Below, piece by piece: positions 47,802 through 59,836 of a stretch of DNA of 64,000 nt (its first letter is position 1; each line of letters begins with the position of its first letter). Under the pieces are notes generated by a model. The model saw only the letters and a list, made by a program, of their open reading frames with translations, searched no databases and was not told the DNA's origin. This DNA is from Talpa occidentalis (taxonomy: Eukaryota; Chordata; Mammalia; Eulipotyphla; Talpidae). Both the position numbers and the translations under genes were made by a program. The DNA lies in assembly GCF_014898055.3 (NCBI RefSeq), contig NW_023604295.1, positions 93,201,591-93,265,590 of the forward strand. Reading direction: 5' to 3'.

Positions 47802-47989
47802 CTGTGCCCTCCCCCCCCCAATCCTTGAAATGTTTGATCTTATGACACAGTTTTGAAAATGTATATTTTCTTTGTAATATCACGGTCACATAAGAAGTTT
47901 AAGTTAAAACTCAGCATGCAACAGGAAAGTATTAATGTTTTCTTAGCAGGTATTATATTAGAAACCATGAATTAGTAAAAATTAAACAT

Positions 47990-48013
47990 ATTATATATAT
48001 GTATATATATATA

Positions 48014-48044
<31 letters not shown>
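47990..48044. repeat. (TA)n microsatellite with TG interruptions
   Basis: TATATA repeats with two GTATATA and one TGTGTA interruption. Confidence 0.95.
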
Positions 48045-49081
48045 GCTTTGCAGTGAGGAAAAAAGAAAAAATGGAGGAAAGAGTCAAAGATACCTACATT
48101 CAGAATCTCTGTGTCTGGGGAATGGCAGTAATAGTAACAACCCTAATTATTAAGACATAAGAACAAATGTGCAAAAATAAAATCTTAACTACCATATTTT
48201 AGAAATGCAAATAAATCTTCTCATGTCATTTAGTTGTCTGCAATAAATTCAAACATTATATTCTTTCCCTGTAGGCACACGTTCTAGCTTATGAAATTAC
48301 TTATAAGACACAATTAAAATCAACTCACTAATAATTCACCTTTTTCAATATGCATTCTGATATTCTTGTGTTTTTTGAAGAGGCTGAATCTAATGCTATG
48401 AATAGACAATTATGTGTACTGCCTATTATAAAATGCTTCATGGTTAAACTAACATACTGCTGTGTTACCATGGAATTTAACTCTTAGTAATTGAGCAAAA
48501 AAGCAGTGCTAAAATTGCACTGAAATCCCATCTACATTTTTGAATTCTCTTCATTATTCTACTGCTATTAGATTCTACAAATATACTTTCAATAATCAAA
48601 ATTAGAATTAATTTAACAGCCAGATAACAAATATTATTCCTAGGGTATTTTCTCATATGCATAGGCTTTTGAAAATTAATTACCAAAGGAAAAATCTTAG
48701 ATTTTCAAGAAGGGGGCTTTGTCATAAAATCAAATTATTGAGCTATGTTTTAACATACACAAAAAAGCATACTTAGTTATATATAAATGTGCTTTTGATA
48801 GTTAATCAGTAAAATTGATAAATTATGGATTAGCCTCAATTCACCTTCCTTAGATGAACAAATATCTAGAAATCCTCCAAATGCAAAAATCAGTTGGAAA
48901 GTTTCTGAACAATCTGAATTATCTCTTGACAAATTCTTTTGGTGTCCTCTGATTTAGAATGATGCATGCAATTTCAGTTTGTGTCCAAAGTTGACATACC
49001 CTATGAGATTATAGTAGATTACAACATTAATTCATTGTCCAAGATTAATTTGAAATTTGTACCTTATTTCTTAATTCTATT

Positions 49082-49678
49082 TTTAAATATATTTTATTTT
49101 ATAGAATTCTTACATCATTTTTTAATTTTTGTACAATGTATGCATTTTCATTTTGGTTATATTCCCCATACAATTCCCACCCTCCTTATTTTGACCCTAA
49201 TCCTTCCTCTCCTGCCCCTCCCCCATAATGCGTCTCTGGTTTATAGTTGATTTTGATTTTTTCTTTATTATAGTTAGTCTTTTTCCTGGTCCCTTATTAA
49301 GGTTTTCTAAATTCCTGCTATGAGTAAGACCATCCAGTATTTTTCTTTTTCTGGCTTATTTCGCTGAGCATGATCCCTTCCAGCGCCATCCATGTTGCTG
49401 CAAATTGCATGTGTTTATCTTTTTTGAATGCTGAGCAATATTCCATTGTGTATATGTACCACATCTTCTTGATCCAGTCATCTATTTTTGGGCATTTGGG
49501 TTGTTTCCATAGTTTAGCTATTGTAAATAGTGCTGCTATAAACATAGGGGTGCAGGTGCCCTTTTGAATTACTGTTTCTGTGTCCTTTGGGTAAATACCT
49601 AGGAGTGGAATTGCTGGTCATATGGAAGCTCTATCTTTACTAGGCTGAGGAATCTCCATACAGCTTCCCATAGTAATT
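49082..49678 (-). mobile_element. 5'-truncated L1 3' end
   Basis: The minus strand encodes the ORF2 end ([39 protein letters not shown]) and carries the L1 3'UTR with a C-rich tract on the plus strand (49180-49227). It breaks off near 49678 in the Cys-motif region. Flanking duplication not found. Confidence 0.9.
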
Positions 49679-51264
49679 TCAACAATACATTCAAACTCAT
49701 GAGTTCCTTCTATTTTTGTGATTCTTTCTACTATAATAAAATCTATTTATGTTCAGAAAGTACATCCAATTGTTTTAATATAATATTTCCATCTTTATTC
49801 AAAATTGCTTATAACTGTCATTAAAAATATTGTTGTTTTTTATTACATATTTCATTTGGATTTTTACAAGAGATCTGTGAGCTGAGCAATGAAACACCTT
49901 GTGACTTTCAGTGATCATACCAGCCACCACTCATAACAGTGACACCACAGACCCTCCCCAAAGTGGCCAGAGGACACACAAACATCTGTGACACCTCTGC
50001 AGTCCCCACCCAGACCTTCAGAGACCTAAGACTTTCTGCAAGAACTCATCACTTGCCTCCCAGATTGGTGAGATCCCAGATACATGTCAGGGAAGGTGCC
50101 AGAGCAGCCAGAGGCCTTGCAAAACCATGAAAGCTCTCACCCAGATCAGCAGAGGTCTCAGTCTCCCACAAGACCAACAAGTACCCATCCATATAGGCTT
50201 GACTGTTGAAGTCTTGCAACATTCTACAGGACACCACTAGTGCCTGCCTGGACTTACAAAGTCCTTGTGACATCCCACAAGATGCCTACCAGCAGCCACA
50301 AAGACTGGTAAGACACTGGAACCACAAAAGGGAGTGAGCCAGAATGCCCAGAGACCTCATAACCAAAGTGAGTCCCTGCAAGAGACTTGCCCAGAAAGGT
50401 GACAACCCTGACCAGTGAAGGGAAAGGAGCCATGCTAAGAGAAAACCCCACCTACAGCACCTGGGTTCAAAAGCTGATAATGGGTAGAAGGAAAAACCCA
50501 ACAAATGGCAGCATGAGTCTTCAAGTGAGTCATCCAACAGAGAGAAAAAATCTCAAAACCCCAATTCATAGACATAGAGCTATAGTCTCCCAACCAGATA
50601 CAAAGTTTAGAATTGAAATGATAAATTCAAAGAAATGGAAGAAAACTCAGAAAAAATAATTAATGTGCTTAGAAATTTAATGAATAAAGACAGAAATGAA
50701 GCTCTAAATAAGAAAAAAATGGAGTTTAGGATATCAAAAAAAATACAGGAGATTAAAAAGTTCAGGAAAATATCATGGAGGTAAAATAGATCAAGTGGCA
50801 CAAGTCGGTTTAATTGAAGATGCAGAGGCCAGGTAGAGAAGGAAAGAGAGAAATGATTTTTTTTTTAATGAAGAAATATTCTGAGAACTATCATTCTCCA
50901 TGATAAAAGGCACCAAAAGAATAATGGGAATACCAGCAGGGAAGAGAGAGAGAGAAAAAATGTATTTAAAGAAATGAGAGAGGAAAACTTCCCAAACCTA
51001 GAGAAGGGAATAAGTACACAAATCCAGGAAGTTAAAAAGTAAAACAACACTATACCTAGATAAAAAGAGATCAACAGCAATACATATAGTAATGAAATTT
51101 CAAAAAAATACCAGGACAAAGAAAGAATAATGACACTGACAAGGGGAAGAAGAAAATAACGTATAATGGTCGCTTGGTTAGGCTAACATCAAGCTTCTCT
51201 GAAGAAAACTGAGTCCCAGGGAATGGAATGGAGTGTCCCTAATACTTAAAGAAAAAAAAAAGTT

Positions 51265-51495
51265 GGGGCCTCCTGGTAGCGCAGGGATTAAAGACAGGGC
51301 TATCAAGCTATTGGCACAACTGCAGCCTACATGGCCCAGCAAACTTCTGCCTCAACCACTGCTCCCCCCAGCAGTGTATTTCAGTAGATCTGCCTGTTCT
51401 ACTCCCCACTCTCTCTGGTAAATCCTCTCACCCCCCGCATCTCTGGCTTACACCCCAGTTCTTGTATGCATAAATAATTAAATCTTTTTTAAAAA
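51265..51495 (+). repeat. SINE with internal deletion, older subfamily
   Basis: Head GGGGCCTCCTGGTAGCGC. The B-box region is lost (CTGCAGCC joins directly to TACATGGCCC). Body and GCATAAATAATTAAATCTTTTTT tail are present. Confidence 0.88.
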
Positions 51496-52139
51496 GTCAA
51501 ACAGGAATACTGTATCTTGCAAGACTCTCTTTCAAATGTTAGGAAGGAATAAAAGTCTTTCGGACATAGAGAAGCTCAAGTTTGCAAGCACTGAAGCACC
51601 TAAGGCACCACCCCAAGAAATACTGAAAAGCACTTATACATTGAAACTGAAGAGGAACATACACACGAGCAAAATAAGGAAATAGAGCCACAAAAATTAA
51701 GAATAAAATAACAATAGACTATCATATATCAATAATCACTTTAAAGGGTCTGGACTCATCAATTGAAATATAGAGTTATCTGTTGGCTCAGGAAACAGAA
51801 TACAACCTTCTGCTGTCTCCAAGGAACACACTTAAATTCCAAAGATAAACATAGGTAGGTTCAAAGTAAAGCGTTGGAAAACAATCTGACCAATAAATGG
51901 GACTCCAAAGTCAGGAACAGCCATATTTATATCAGACAAAACAGATTTACATTTAAAAAACATAACAAGAAAGACAAGAAACAGGGAGGGGCACTATATA
52001 GTGATCAAGTGAATAATACATCAAGAAGCCATAACAGTCATCAATGTACACACACCAAATAAAGGAAAGTCAAAATATATGAGGCAAGTACTATCAATTC
52101 TATAAACAAAAATTGAAAAAAAAAAATTCATGTTTGGTG

Positions 52140-53092
52140 TGATACTGAAACAGGGGTGGAGAGGGCCACAGAGCAGGAGGCTGGATGGATGGAATAGCCA
52201 CCCACTGCCCAGGCTCTGAGACCAGAGAGCCACCAAAAATCCCCAAAAGGCCAAAAGCTAAAACCAAGAGCTATAGTCTAACAAAGGACAGTGACCAATA
52301 AGAGGATAGGTCACTTTCTGTGGGTTCTCACCCAAGCATAATTGCAAGAGACCTTAGACTCCAGGAACAACAATCATGGGATTTATTTTACAAATAAGGG
52401 AAGCAAAGAGCTTACTGTATCCACAAGTGGCAGCTATCTCACCCAGGTACCATCAGTGATGGTCGGCACCAGTCACCATGAGTGCTGGACAGCACTAGTA
52501 GTGATGGCCGCTACTATGACAGAGACACCCAGTGTTAACAACTCTCTGTGAGTTGTTGGGTTATAACAACAACTAACAGTAATTTGAGACAGCAAGCCCA
52601 GGGCCTTTGGTGCTCCTTTCAGGCAATGTCAGAGATAGGACAGTGGCCCAGTCTGTGACAGAGTCCTTTCGCTTCTCTTCCCTCATTGGAGGGTGGCTGC
52701 CAGGTGCTTCTTTTCTTCTTTCTTTGGAGGCTGGAACTGTCCTCTTTTCTTCAGGGGCTGGCGTCATCTCTCCTTCTTCATCTTTTCTCTTCTTTCAGGG
52801 CTTGGGGTCATCATCTCCTTTTCTTAGGGAGCTCCCTTTTTTGTTGTCTCCTTTTCTTTGGGGGCTCCCAGCTCCCTCCAACCCTGGCTTATATCCTCTT
52901 TCACCCATAAGTCTGATTGGACCATTTAGCAGCGATCAGCTCATGGTTCAAATCTGATTGGTCCATTACAAATGGCAGTTACTGAGCTCTGAGGAGCAAC
53001 CGCCACAACTGACTTGTGGTGGAGCAGCAGATTGAAAGGAAATCACTGCTCCTGCTGACTGCCACCACTGAAATGGCTGGGTTCAGGTAACA
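52140..53092 (-). mobile_element. probable solo LTR of an endogenous retrovirus
   Basis: A 0.95-kb block interrupts L1 ORF2 and has no L1 similarity. Read on minus it starts TGTTACCTGAACCC and ends GTTTCAGTATCA. It holds two ATTGG-box words (ACCAATCAGA near 52965 and 52917), a GGATATAAGCC TATA-like word near 52890, and AATAAATCCC near 52380 as a polyadenylation signal. No gag, pol or env sequence is present. No 4-6-bp duplication is visible, so the boundaries are approximate. Confidence 0.6.
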
Positions 53093-54568
53093 ATACTTCA
53101 AATCCCCACTCTCACCAATGGACAGATAAACTAGACAGAAAAACTATAAGGATATAATAGCCTTAAATAGAGAGCTAGATAATTTGGACCTCATAGACAT
53201 ATGCAGGGCACTGCACCACCAAAAATGCAGAATACATATTTTTCACACATACATGGGGCATTCTCCAGAATGGATCACATTTGGGACACAAAACAAATGT
53301 TAATAATTTCATGAATATTGAAATCATACCCAACATCTTCTCAGACCATAAAGCATCAAAATTGAAATCAAATATCAAAAGAAAGCAGGAAAATCTTTTA
53401 AAAGATGGAGACTGAACAACACACTACTGAAAGATAATTGTGTTAATGAGGAATCAAAGAATAAACTTAAAAATGCCTCAAAAAAATGAAAATAAGCACA
53501 CAACTATCCAACTCTTGGGATTCAGCAAAAGCAATATTATGAAGGAAATATATAATAATATAGGCTCACATCAAGAAATAAGAAGGAACTCAAATAAATA
53601 AACTTCTCTCTCAACTTGAGGAATTAGAAAAAAAAAGCCAGTAGAAGAATAAAAATAATAAAAATCAAAACAAAAGTAAATGAAATATAAATTTCAAAAT
53701 TCAAAAGATCATTAATACCAAAAGCTCAATCTATGAAAAAAAATAAACAAAATATAAAAACTCTAGCAAGGCTCACCAAGAAAATAAAGGTGAAATCTAA
53801 AAAAAATAAAAAAAAAATAGAATCAAAAATGAAAGAGAGGAAATTGCAACAGATGCTGCAGAAATTCAATGGATAATTATATGGAATGATTTCAATAATC
53901 TAGAAATAAGCACAAATACTTAGAATTATATAATCATCCAAGATCGAATAGAGAGGAAATAGAAATCCTGAACATACTAATCACAAGCAAGGAAATTGAA
54001 ACAATAATCAAAACAGTCCCCCCAAAAACAAGAGTCCAAGATCAGATGGCTGTACAAATGAATACTACCAAACCTTCCAAGATGAACTAATGGCTATTTT
54101 ACTCAAACTCTTCCCCAAAAAGTGAAAAATAAGGAATATTTCCCAATACTTTTCATGAGGTCAATATTACTCTAGTATCAAAACCAACAACATTAATATC
54201 AATGCCAATAACATTACTCTAAGATCAAATAAAAACAAAAAAAGGAAATTTACAGTCCAGTCTCCCTAATTAACATGTAAGCAAAACTCCTGTATAAAAT
54301 CCTAGCAAACTGACTCCAACAATGCATTTATAGAATCATACAACATGACCAATTGGGATTCATACCAGGTATACAAGGATGGTTCAACATCCAAAAATCA
54401 ATCATAGTGATTTACCATGTCAACACAAAGAAATATAAAATCCAAATGGGCTGGATGCTGAGATGTTGAGAAAGCATTTGGAAAGGACCAACATCTATTT
54501 ATGTAGAGGACCCTTGAAAAACTTGGGATAAATATAACATAACTTAACATAATAAAACCATTTACATA

Positions 54569-54872
54569 GGGCCTCCCCGGTGGCGCAGCAGTTGAGCCCT
54601 GGGTTGCGAAGCTGCCCGCAGCCTCTGCAGCGCCGGTTCAATCCCCGGCTGCTCCCCGGCCACCAGAGGAGGGTCCCACATGGCGCGCAGACCTCTCCTG
54701 CTGCCCGCTGCTCCCCTCAGCAGTGTACTTCGGTCCTTCTGCCTGCTCTGCTCCCCACTCTGGCTCTGGTGAATTCTCTCACCCTCCTGTGCTTCTGACT
54801 GTACCCAGTGCTTGTATAAATAAATAAATAAATCTTAAAAAAAAAAAAGAAATTTCTTTTAAAAAAAAAAAA
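54569..54872 (+). repeat. full-length young SINE
   Basis: Near-consensus GC-rich copy inside old L1 ORF2. Tail AATAAATAAATAAATCTT, then two A-runs split by GAAATTTCTTTT. CATTTACATA (54559-54568 and 54873-54882) is the duplication. Confidence 0.94.
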
Positions 54873-56678
54873 CATTTACATAGCTAATATCATTCTCAAT
54901 GGTGAAAAACAATGCTTTTTCACTTAGATCTGGTACAAGACAAGGATGTTGCTAGTCAACTCACTGTTGCTAGTCAATCTCACTGTTGCTAGTCAATACA
55001 GTATTAGAAGTTCATAGAGCATTAGACAAGAGAAAGGTATAAAGGGAATTCAGATTGGGAAAGCAGAAGTAACGCTATTAGTATTTGTGGATGGCATGAT
55101 ATTGTACATAGAGAACCCTCAAGATTCTGTGAAAAACTCTTTGAAACAATTATCAGGATAACAAGTCTCAGGATATAAAATCAACAAATATAAATCAGTT
55201 GTCATCCTATAGACAATGAGATAGAGAGGGAGAAATTAAGAAAGTGATCCTATGTACAATTACACCAAAACAACAAACAAACACAGATAAACCTTAGGTA
55301 TAATCTACCAAAGGAGGTAAAAGATCTATACAAAGTAAATTATAAGATAAAGTTGAAAGAATTAGAAGTAGGTAGTAGATTCAAATAATGGAAAAACATT
55401 CCCTGTCTGTGGATTGGAAGAATCAACATTGTCAAAATGGCCATCCTACCTAAAACAATAACAAATTCAACACAATCCTAATAAAAATATCTACGGCATA
55501 TTTCAAAGACCAGGAGAAAATATTTCTGAAATTCATATGGTCTCACAAAATGTCCTGAATAGCAAAAGCAATCTCAACAAAAAAGAAAGAGAATGGAGAT
55601 ACCACACTTCCAGACCTCAAGCTTTACTATAAAGTCATAATAATTAATACAATTTGGTAGTGGAACAAAAACATACACACCAACCAATGGAATAGAATTG
55701 GGAATCCAGAAATAAACCCACACCTTTGGGGATAGTTAATATATGACAAAGGTGCCAAGAACATACAGTGGAATAAGGATAGCCTCTTCAATAAATGGTG
55801 TTGGAAACTGGAAAACTGTATGCAAAAGAATGAAATTAGACCACTGTCTCCCACCATACATCACAATCAACTCAAAATGAATAAAAGACTTGCTTGTAAA
55901 GCCTGAAATTACATAATACATAAAAGGAAACATAGGCAAAACATTTCATGTGATGCCTTTAAGAATTCATCCCCAACAAGAAAAACAAAAGAGAACACAA
56001 ACAGCTAGGACTATATCAAACTAAAAAGTCCTATACAGTGAAAGAAACCATACATAATCCTAAAAGATACCTTACTAAATAGGAGAAAATATTTGCACAC
56101 CACATACCTGACAAAGGACTGATATCAAAGATGTATAAAGAACTCATAAGACTGCAATAACAAAACGAATAACCCAATCAAAAAATGTGCAAAAGAACTA
56201 AATGTACACTTCTCCAAAGATGATATTCAAATGGTCAGCAGGTACATGAAAGAATGTTCACATTCACTTAGTATTAGAGAAATGCAAATCAGGACCACAA
56301 TGAGATGTTTGAGGATAGCCCATCAACAATTTGAGGATGGCCCATATCAAAAAGCCTGGAGACATAAAGCACTAGTGAGAATGTGAAGACAAGGGAGTCC
56401 TCCTACACTGCTGGTGGGAATGCAAATAGTCGAGTCTTTATGGAAAGCAGTATGGAGGTATCCCAAAACATTAAACATGGATCTGCCATTTGACCTAGTA
56501 CTTCCATTCCTAGATATCTATATAAAAACATTCAAAAATGATAGTTCAAAAGGAAACTTGCTCTCCCATTATCATTGCAGAAATATTTACTATAACTAAT
56601 CTATGGAAACAACCTAAGTGTCCCAGAACACATGAGTGGATCAAGGAGATGTGGTATATATACACATAGAATACTATT

Positions 56679-56775
56679 CTATCTCTGGTGAATCCTCTCA
56701 CCTCCCCTCCCCCCCCACATCTCTGGCCTGTACCCCAGCTCTTGTATGCATAAATAAATAAATCTTAAAAAAAAT
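56679..56775 (+). repeat. 5'-truncated SINE, 3' end only
   Basis: Starts TATCTCTGGTGAATCC and ends GCATAAATAAATAAATCTT with A-run. It marks the break point of the old L1 3' end. Confidence 0.9.
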
Positions 56776-56865
56776 AAAAACTAAATTGACCTAAACTGCT
56801 TGTTTATTAATGTTTTAGTTGTGATTTTTTTGTTTAATATTAGACACCACTAAGAGAAAAAGAGA
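56776..56865. other. short unassigned spacer
   Basis: AT-rich; 56852-56865 is AAGAGAAAAAGAGA, similar to the right flank of the next SINE. Confidence 0.4.
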
Positions 56866-57132
56866 GGGCCCTCCCAGGTGACTCAAGGGTTAAAATCTCA
56901 GCCCTATCAAGTTATTGCCAGCCACTGCCACCTGAGTTCAATCCCCGGCCAGAAAGGTAACCCACATGGCATGGCAGACCTCCCCTGTCTGCCCACTGCT
57001 CCCCTCAGCAGTGTATTTCAGTAGACCCACCTGTTTTGCTCCCCACTGTATCGCTGGTGAATTTGCTCACCCTCTGCACCTCTGGCCTACACCCAAGTCC
57101 TCCTATGCATAAATAAATAAAAATAAATCTTA
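56866..57132 (+). repeat. full-length SINE, older subfamily
   Basis: Head GGGCCCTCCCAGGTGAC, B box GTTCAATCCCC, body, and CTATGCATAAATAAATAAAAATAAATCTT tail. Flanked by imperfect AAGAGAAAAAGAGA-type sequence. Confidence 0.9.
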
Positions 57133-57489
57133 AGAAAAGAGTAAAAGAGATTAGTCATAGAAAATCAGGTAAATTATAAAATTAAAAGATGCTTGTTTAT
57201 ATTTTTATGTATTGCATATATATTAATATATTTTTAAATATAACAACATTTATTGAAGTAACTGCATTAACATTAACTAACTTATATAAATCTATGTAAG
57301 TTTCAGGTTTGCATCATTAATAATAAATATGTGTATATACTTCATCAATTTCAACACTAAAATCCAATTCTGTCTTTCACAATTGAGTTCTTTCCTCCTT
57401 CCCTTTTGGTAACCACTTATTATAGTTTCAGGCTAAATTTTGTTTTTGTTATATTTTCTATCTGTTTGCTTTTCCTATATACCACATAC
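57133..57489. other. unassigned DNA
   Basis: AT-rich; parts near 57360-57480 may be an edge of the ancient L1 that follows or of another old repeat. Confidence 0.4.
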
Positions 57490-58080
57490 AAGTGAAAACA
57501 GTATCATAAAAAATGGATAAAATATTTGAACAAGTATTTCACAAAATAATCACTAAACTATATTCTATTTCACTTGCAATAAGGGAAATGGAGATTCAAA
57601 CTTTAATGAGCTAGCACTGTACTTTCACTGAGATGACTAAAATTAAGACTGGCAATACTAAAGTTTGAAAAGGATGTGAAGTCACTGGAACCTGTATACT
57701 GCTGAGTGTTTGTTGTAAATGGTTTCTTTAGCGATGGAAAACTGGCAGTATCCACTAAAGTTGGCATATTCCCTATAACCAGTAATTCCCCTGGATATAT
57801 GCCCAATTGAAGAATGTGTGTATTTGTGTGTACATAAAATTACTAGAAGAAAATTCATAATAGATGATTTGTAAAAACCAAATACTGGAACAACCTAAAT
57901 ATCCCTTAGCCATAAGATAGATGAATAAATTCACAGGAGACACTGCAACACAGAAATGAAAATGAGCCATTACTCATTCAGTAACATGGATGAAGAACAT
58001 GAATTCAATTCTCAACAAAAGCAGCCATGCACAAAATAACATACACTGCATGATTTAATTTATACAAAGTTTAAAACTAT
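57490..58080 (+). mobile_element. ancient L1 3' region remnant
   Basis: The phrase order fits old L1M ORF2 ends: TAATGAGCTAGCACTGTACTTTCAC, CTGGAACCTGTATACTGCTG, CCAGTAATTCCCCTGGATATATGCCC, CTGGAACAACCTAAATATCCC, TAACATGGATGAAGAACATG, ATACACTGCATGATTTAATTTATA. No ORF remains. Confidence 0.7.
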
Positions 58081-58089
58081 AGTGTTTAT

Positions 58090-58215
58090 TTTTTATTTTT
58101 TGAGAATGTAATTTTATTTTTATATATTTTTTTTATTTTTTACATCATTGTTCATTATTAAACAATATTTGCTTCCCCACCCCGTCAGGTGTAGTCCCCA
58201 TAGAGTTTCCTTCCA
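58090..58215 (-). mobile_element. possible L1 3'UTR scrap
   Basis: TTTTTACATCATTGTTCAT also occurs near 7255 in an L1 tail, and GTAGTCCCCATAGAGTTTCC resembles the L1 3'UTR word TCCCCATACAATT. Short and uncertain. Confidence 0.4.
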
Positions 58216-59635
58216 TGACTATTTTCATACTCTAATTGTCTAATTCAGTAATTGCAATAAACACCTCATCTCACTTCTTTAATAGACATAAATTTAATAA
58301 AATAATAATTAAAGCATTGCACCCATGCACCATTACCTGAGTCCCCTGTGTGTGTTTAAAAGAAAAACTTTGTTTACCTTAAGCATGCACACACAAGCAT
58401 GCATGCACAAATTTAGATCAATCCTGCAACTTAGAGTTTTTAAAAAACCCATTCTGAACTTGCTGAAATTAGAATTTCCAGTTAGCAGTAAAGTGAAATT
58501 TGACAGTGGCCACTCACAAAGATAACTATAAAGTCCACTTTGTGAACAGCATATACCTGAACTCAAAAAGTTGTCTAAATGTGTGACATTCCCCCTTTTA
58601 AAATCTATATTCAATTATTTAGATTTATGCACAAAAAGAAAATGAATATGAACTAAAATGCTGCTGTTCTTACCCATCAGAAGCCTATAAATTCAGCTTT
58701 CCTTTAAATTATTATTTGTAGTCTTTATTTCTTTTCAGTTAACAGTTGGTAAAAGTCAGGATACTGGGACACTTCAAGGGAAGATATAAGGGGTTCGGTA
58801 TAACTTGTCTTAACCACAGAGGAGCACCACTTCCATTTCCATGGTAGCTATGCAAACAACATGCCTCTTGCATAATAATGCCCTTATTCTGCAAAGACAT
58901 AGCTGGCCCACATGTCTAGGCTGCATGGAGACACCTAATTAGCCCTTCTAAAGCTGCAATCCAAGGTCACGATGCATGTTCCTCTACATAGAGAACTAAT
59001 ATTATTTGGCAAATTAGTTCTTCACCTTTCAGCAGGGTCCACACTGAAATCTTTCAGTTTTCTGAAGGTTGAGAGGCATCAAATCTTCTGTCCTTTGGTC
59101 ATTAACTTAATAAAATACACTAAAGTAACAGAGTGAGTTATTATTCCTTTTTTTATCCATTTGCTTTTCTCATACTCTAATTAGGTCAACCTTGATGATA
59201 GAAAATTTGAAAATACTTTCTCAATTTTATCAGTCTGTTACATGTTTAGAAAGGTCATCGCCTAAATTATACTAGTGTATAGATTGGGAGGGAATTCATT
59301 AATCATAACACAGCTATCCAGAGTTCTGATTTCAAACAATTATGCATTTTGGATCAGGAAAAAATAAAAGTTTGACTATTTGCTTTGTTGTTACTTCACT
59401 CTCAAAAATACCAAAAATATTACTCATACAAATTAAAAAGAGACCACATTCAGAATTTTTATCTGGCTCGTCCTGTTTACTATTCCTCTAAACATCTTCA
59501 TCCCAGTCACACACTCTTTCAATTTTATTCCCTCAGTCTTTAGATAACTGTAATACATAAATTCAGTTAAAATCCCTCACATTCATATTTTCAGGTCAGA
59601 TAGCCCATTTGAGATTTATATAAACATATGCAATC
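58216..59635. other. repeat-free DNA with a conserved-element-like core (58780-59060)
   Basis: No SINE or L1. The core has GC content and transcription-factor-like words different from the AT-rich surroundings: GGTAGCTATGCAAAC, TTGCATAATAATGCCC, CACCTAATTAGCCC, CAAGGTCAC. No exon or splice pattern is supported. Confidence 0.4.
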
Positions 59636-59836
59636 AGTACTTGTTCTTTCTTTTTTTTTTATTTAAATTTTATTTTTTATATTCCCCATACAATTACAAC
59701 TCCCTTATTTTGCCCCAAAGCCCTCCATTCCCCGCCCCTCACCCACCATAGAGTGTCTCTGGTTCATAGTTGTTTGTTGATTTTGATATTTTCTTTCTTA
59801 TAGTTATTCTTTATCCTGGTCCCTTATTTAATTTTT

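Larger units (their letters stand above)
46206..49081. other. unassigned AT-rich DNA with microsatellites
   Basis: About 2.9 kb with no SINE or L1. The microsatellites are listed separately. 48200-48600 has word content like non-coding DNA under constraint, but no exon is supported. Confidence 0.45.
49850..56678 (+). mobile_element. old L1 with three later insertions
   Basis: 5'UTR-like sequence lies at 49850-50560, with imperfect repeated words such as CCCAGATTGG and CCCAGATCAG. ORF1 remnants run 50560-51660 (AGAAAGAATAATGACACTGACAAGG and following RRM/CTD order). ORF2 remnants run about 51750-56678: endonuclease words near 51770-52060 and 53100-53400, RT near 54300-55100 (the FADD-like position reads FVDG), Cys motif near 56400. 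Every frame is broken. The 3'UTR is missing, replaced at 56679 by a SINE fragment. Insertions: SINE 51265-51495, LTR-like 52140-53092, SINE 54569-54872. Confidence 0.8.

Noticed and set aside
50387..50659. 90-codon open frame
   Set aside because: It overlaps the 5'UTR/ORF1 junction of the old L1 and shows no continuous ORF1 domain.
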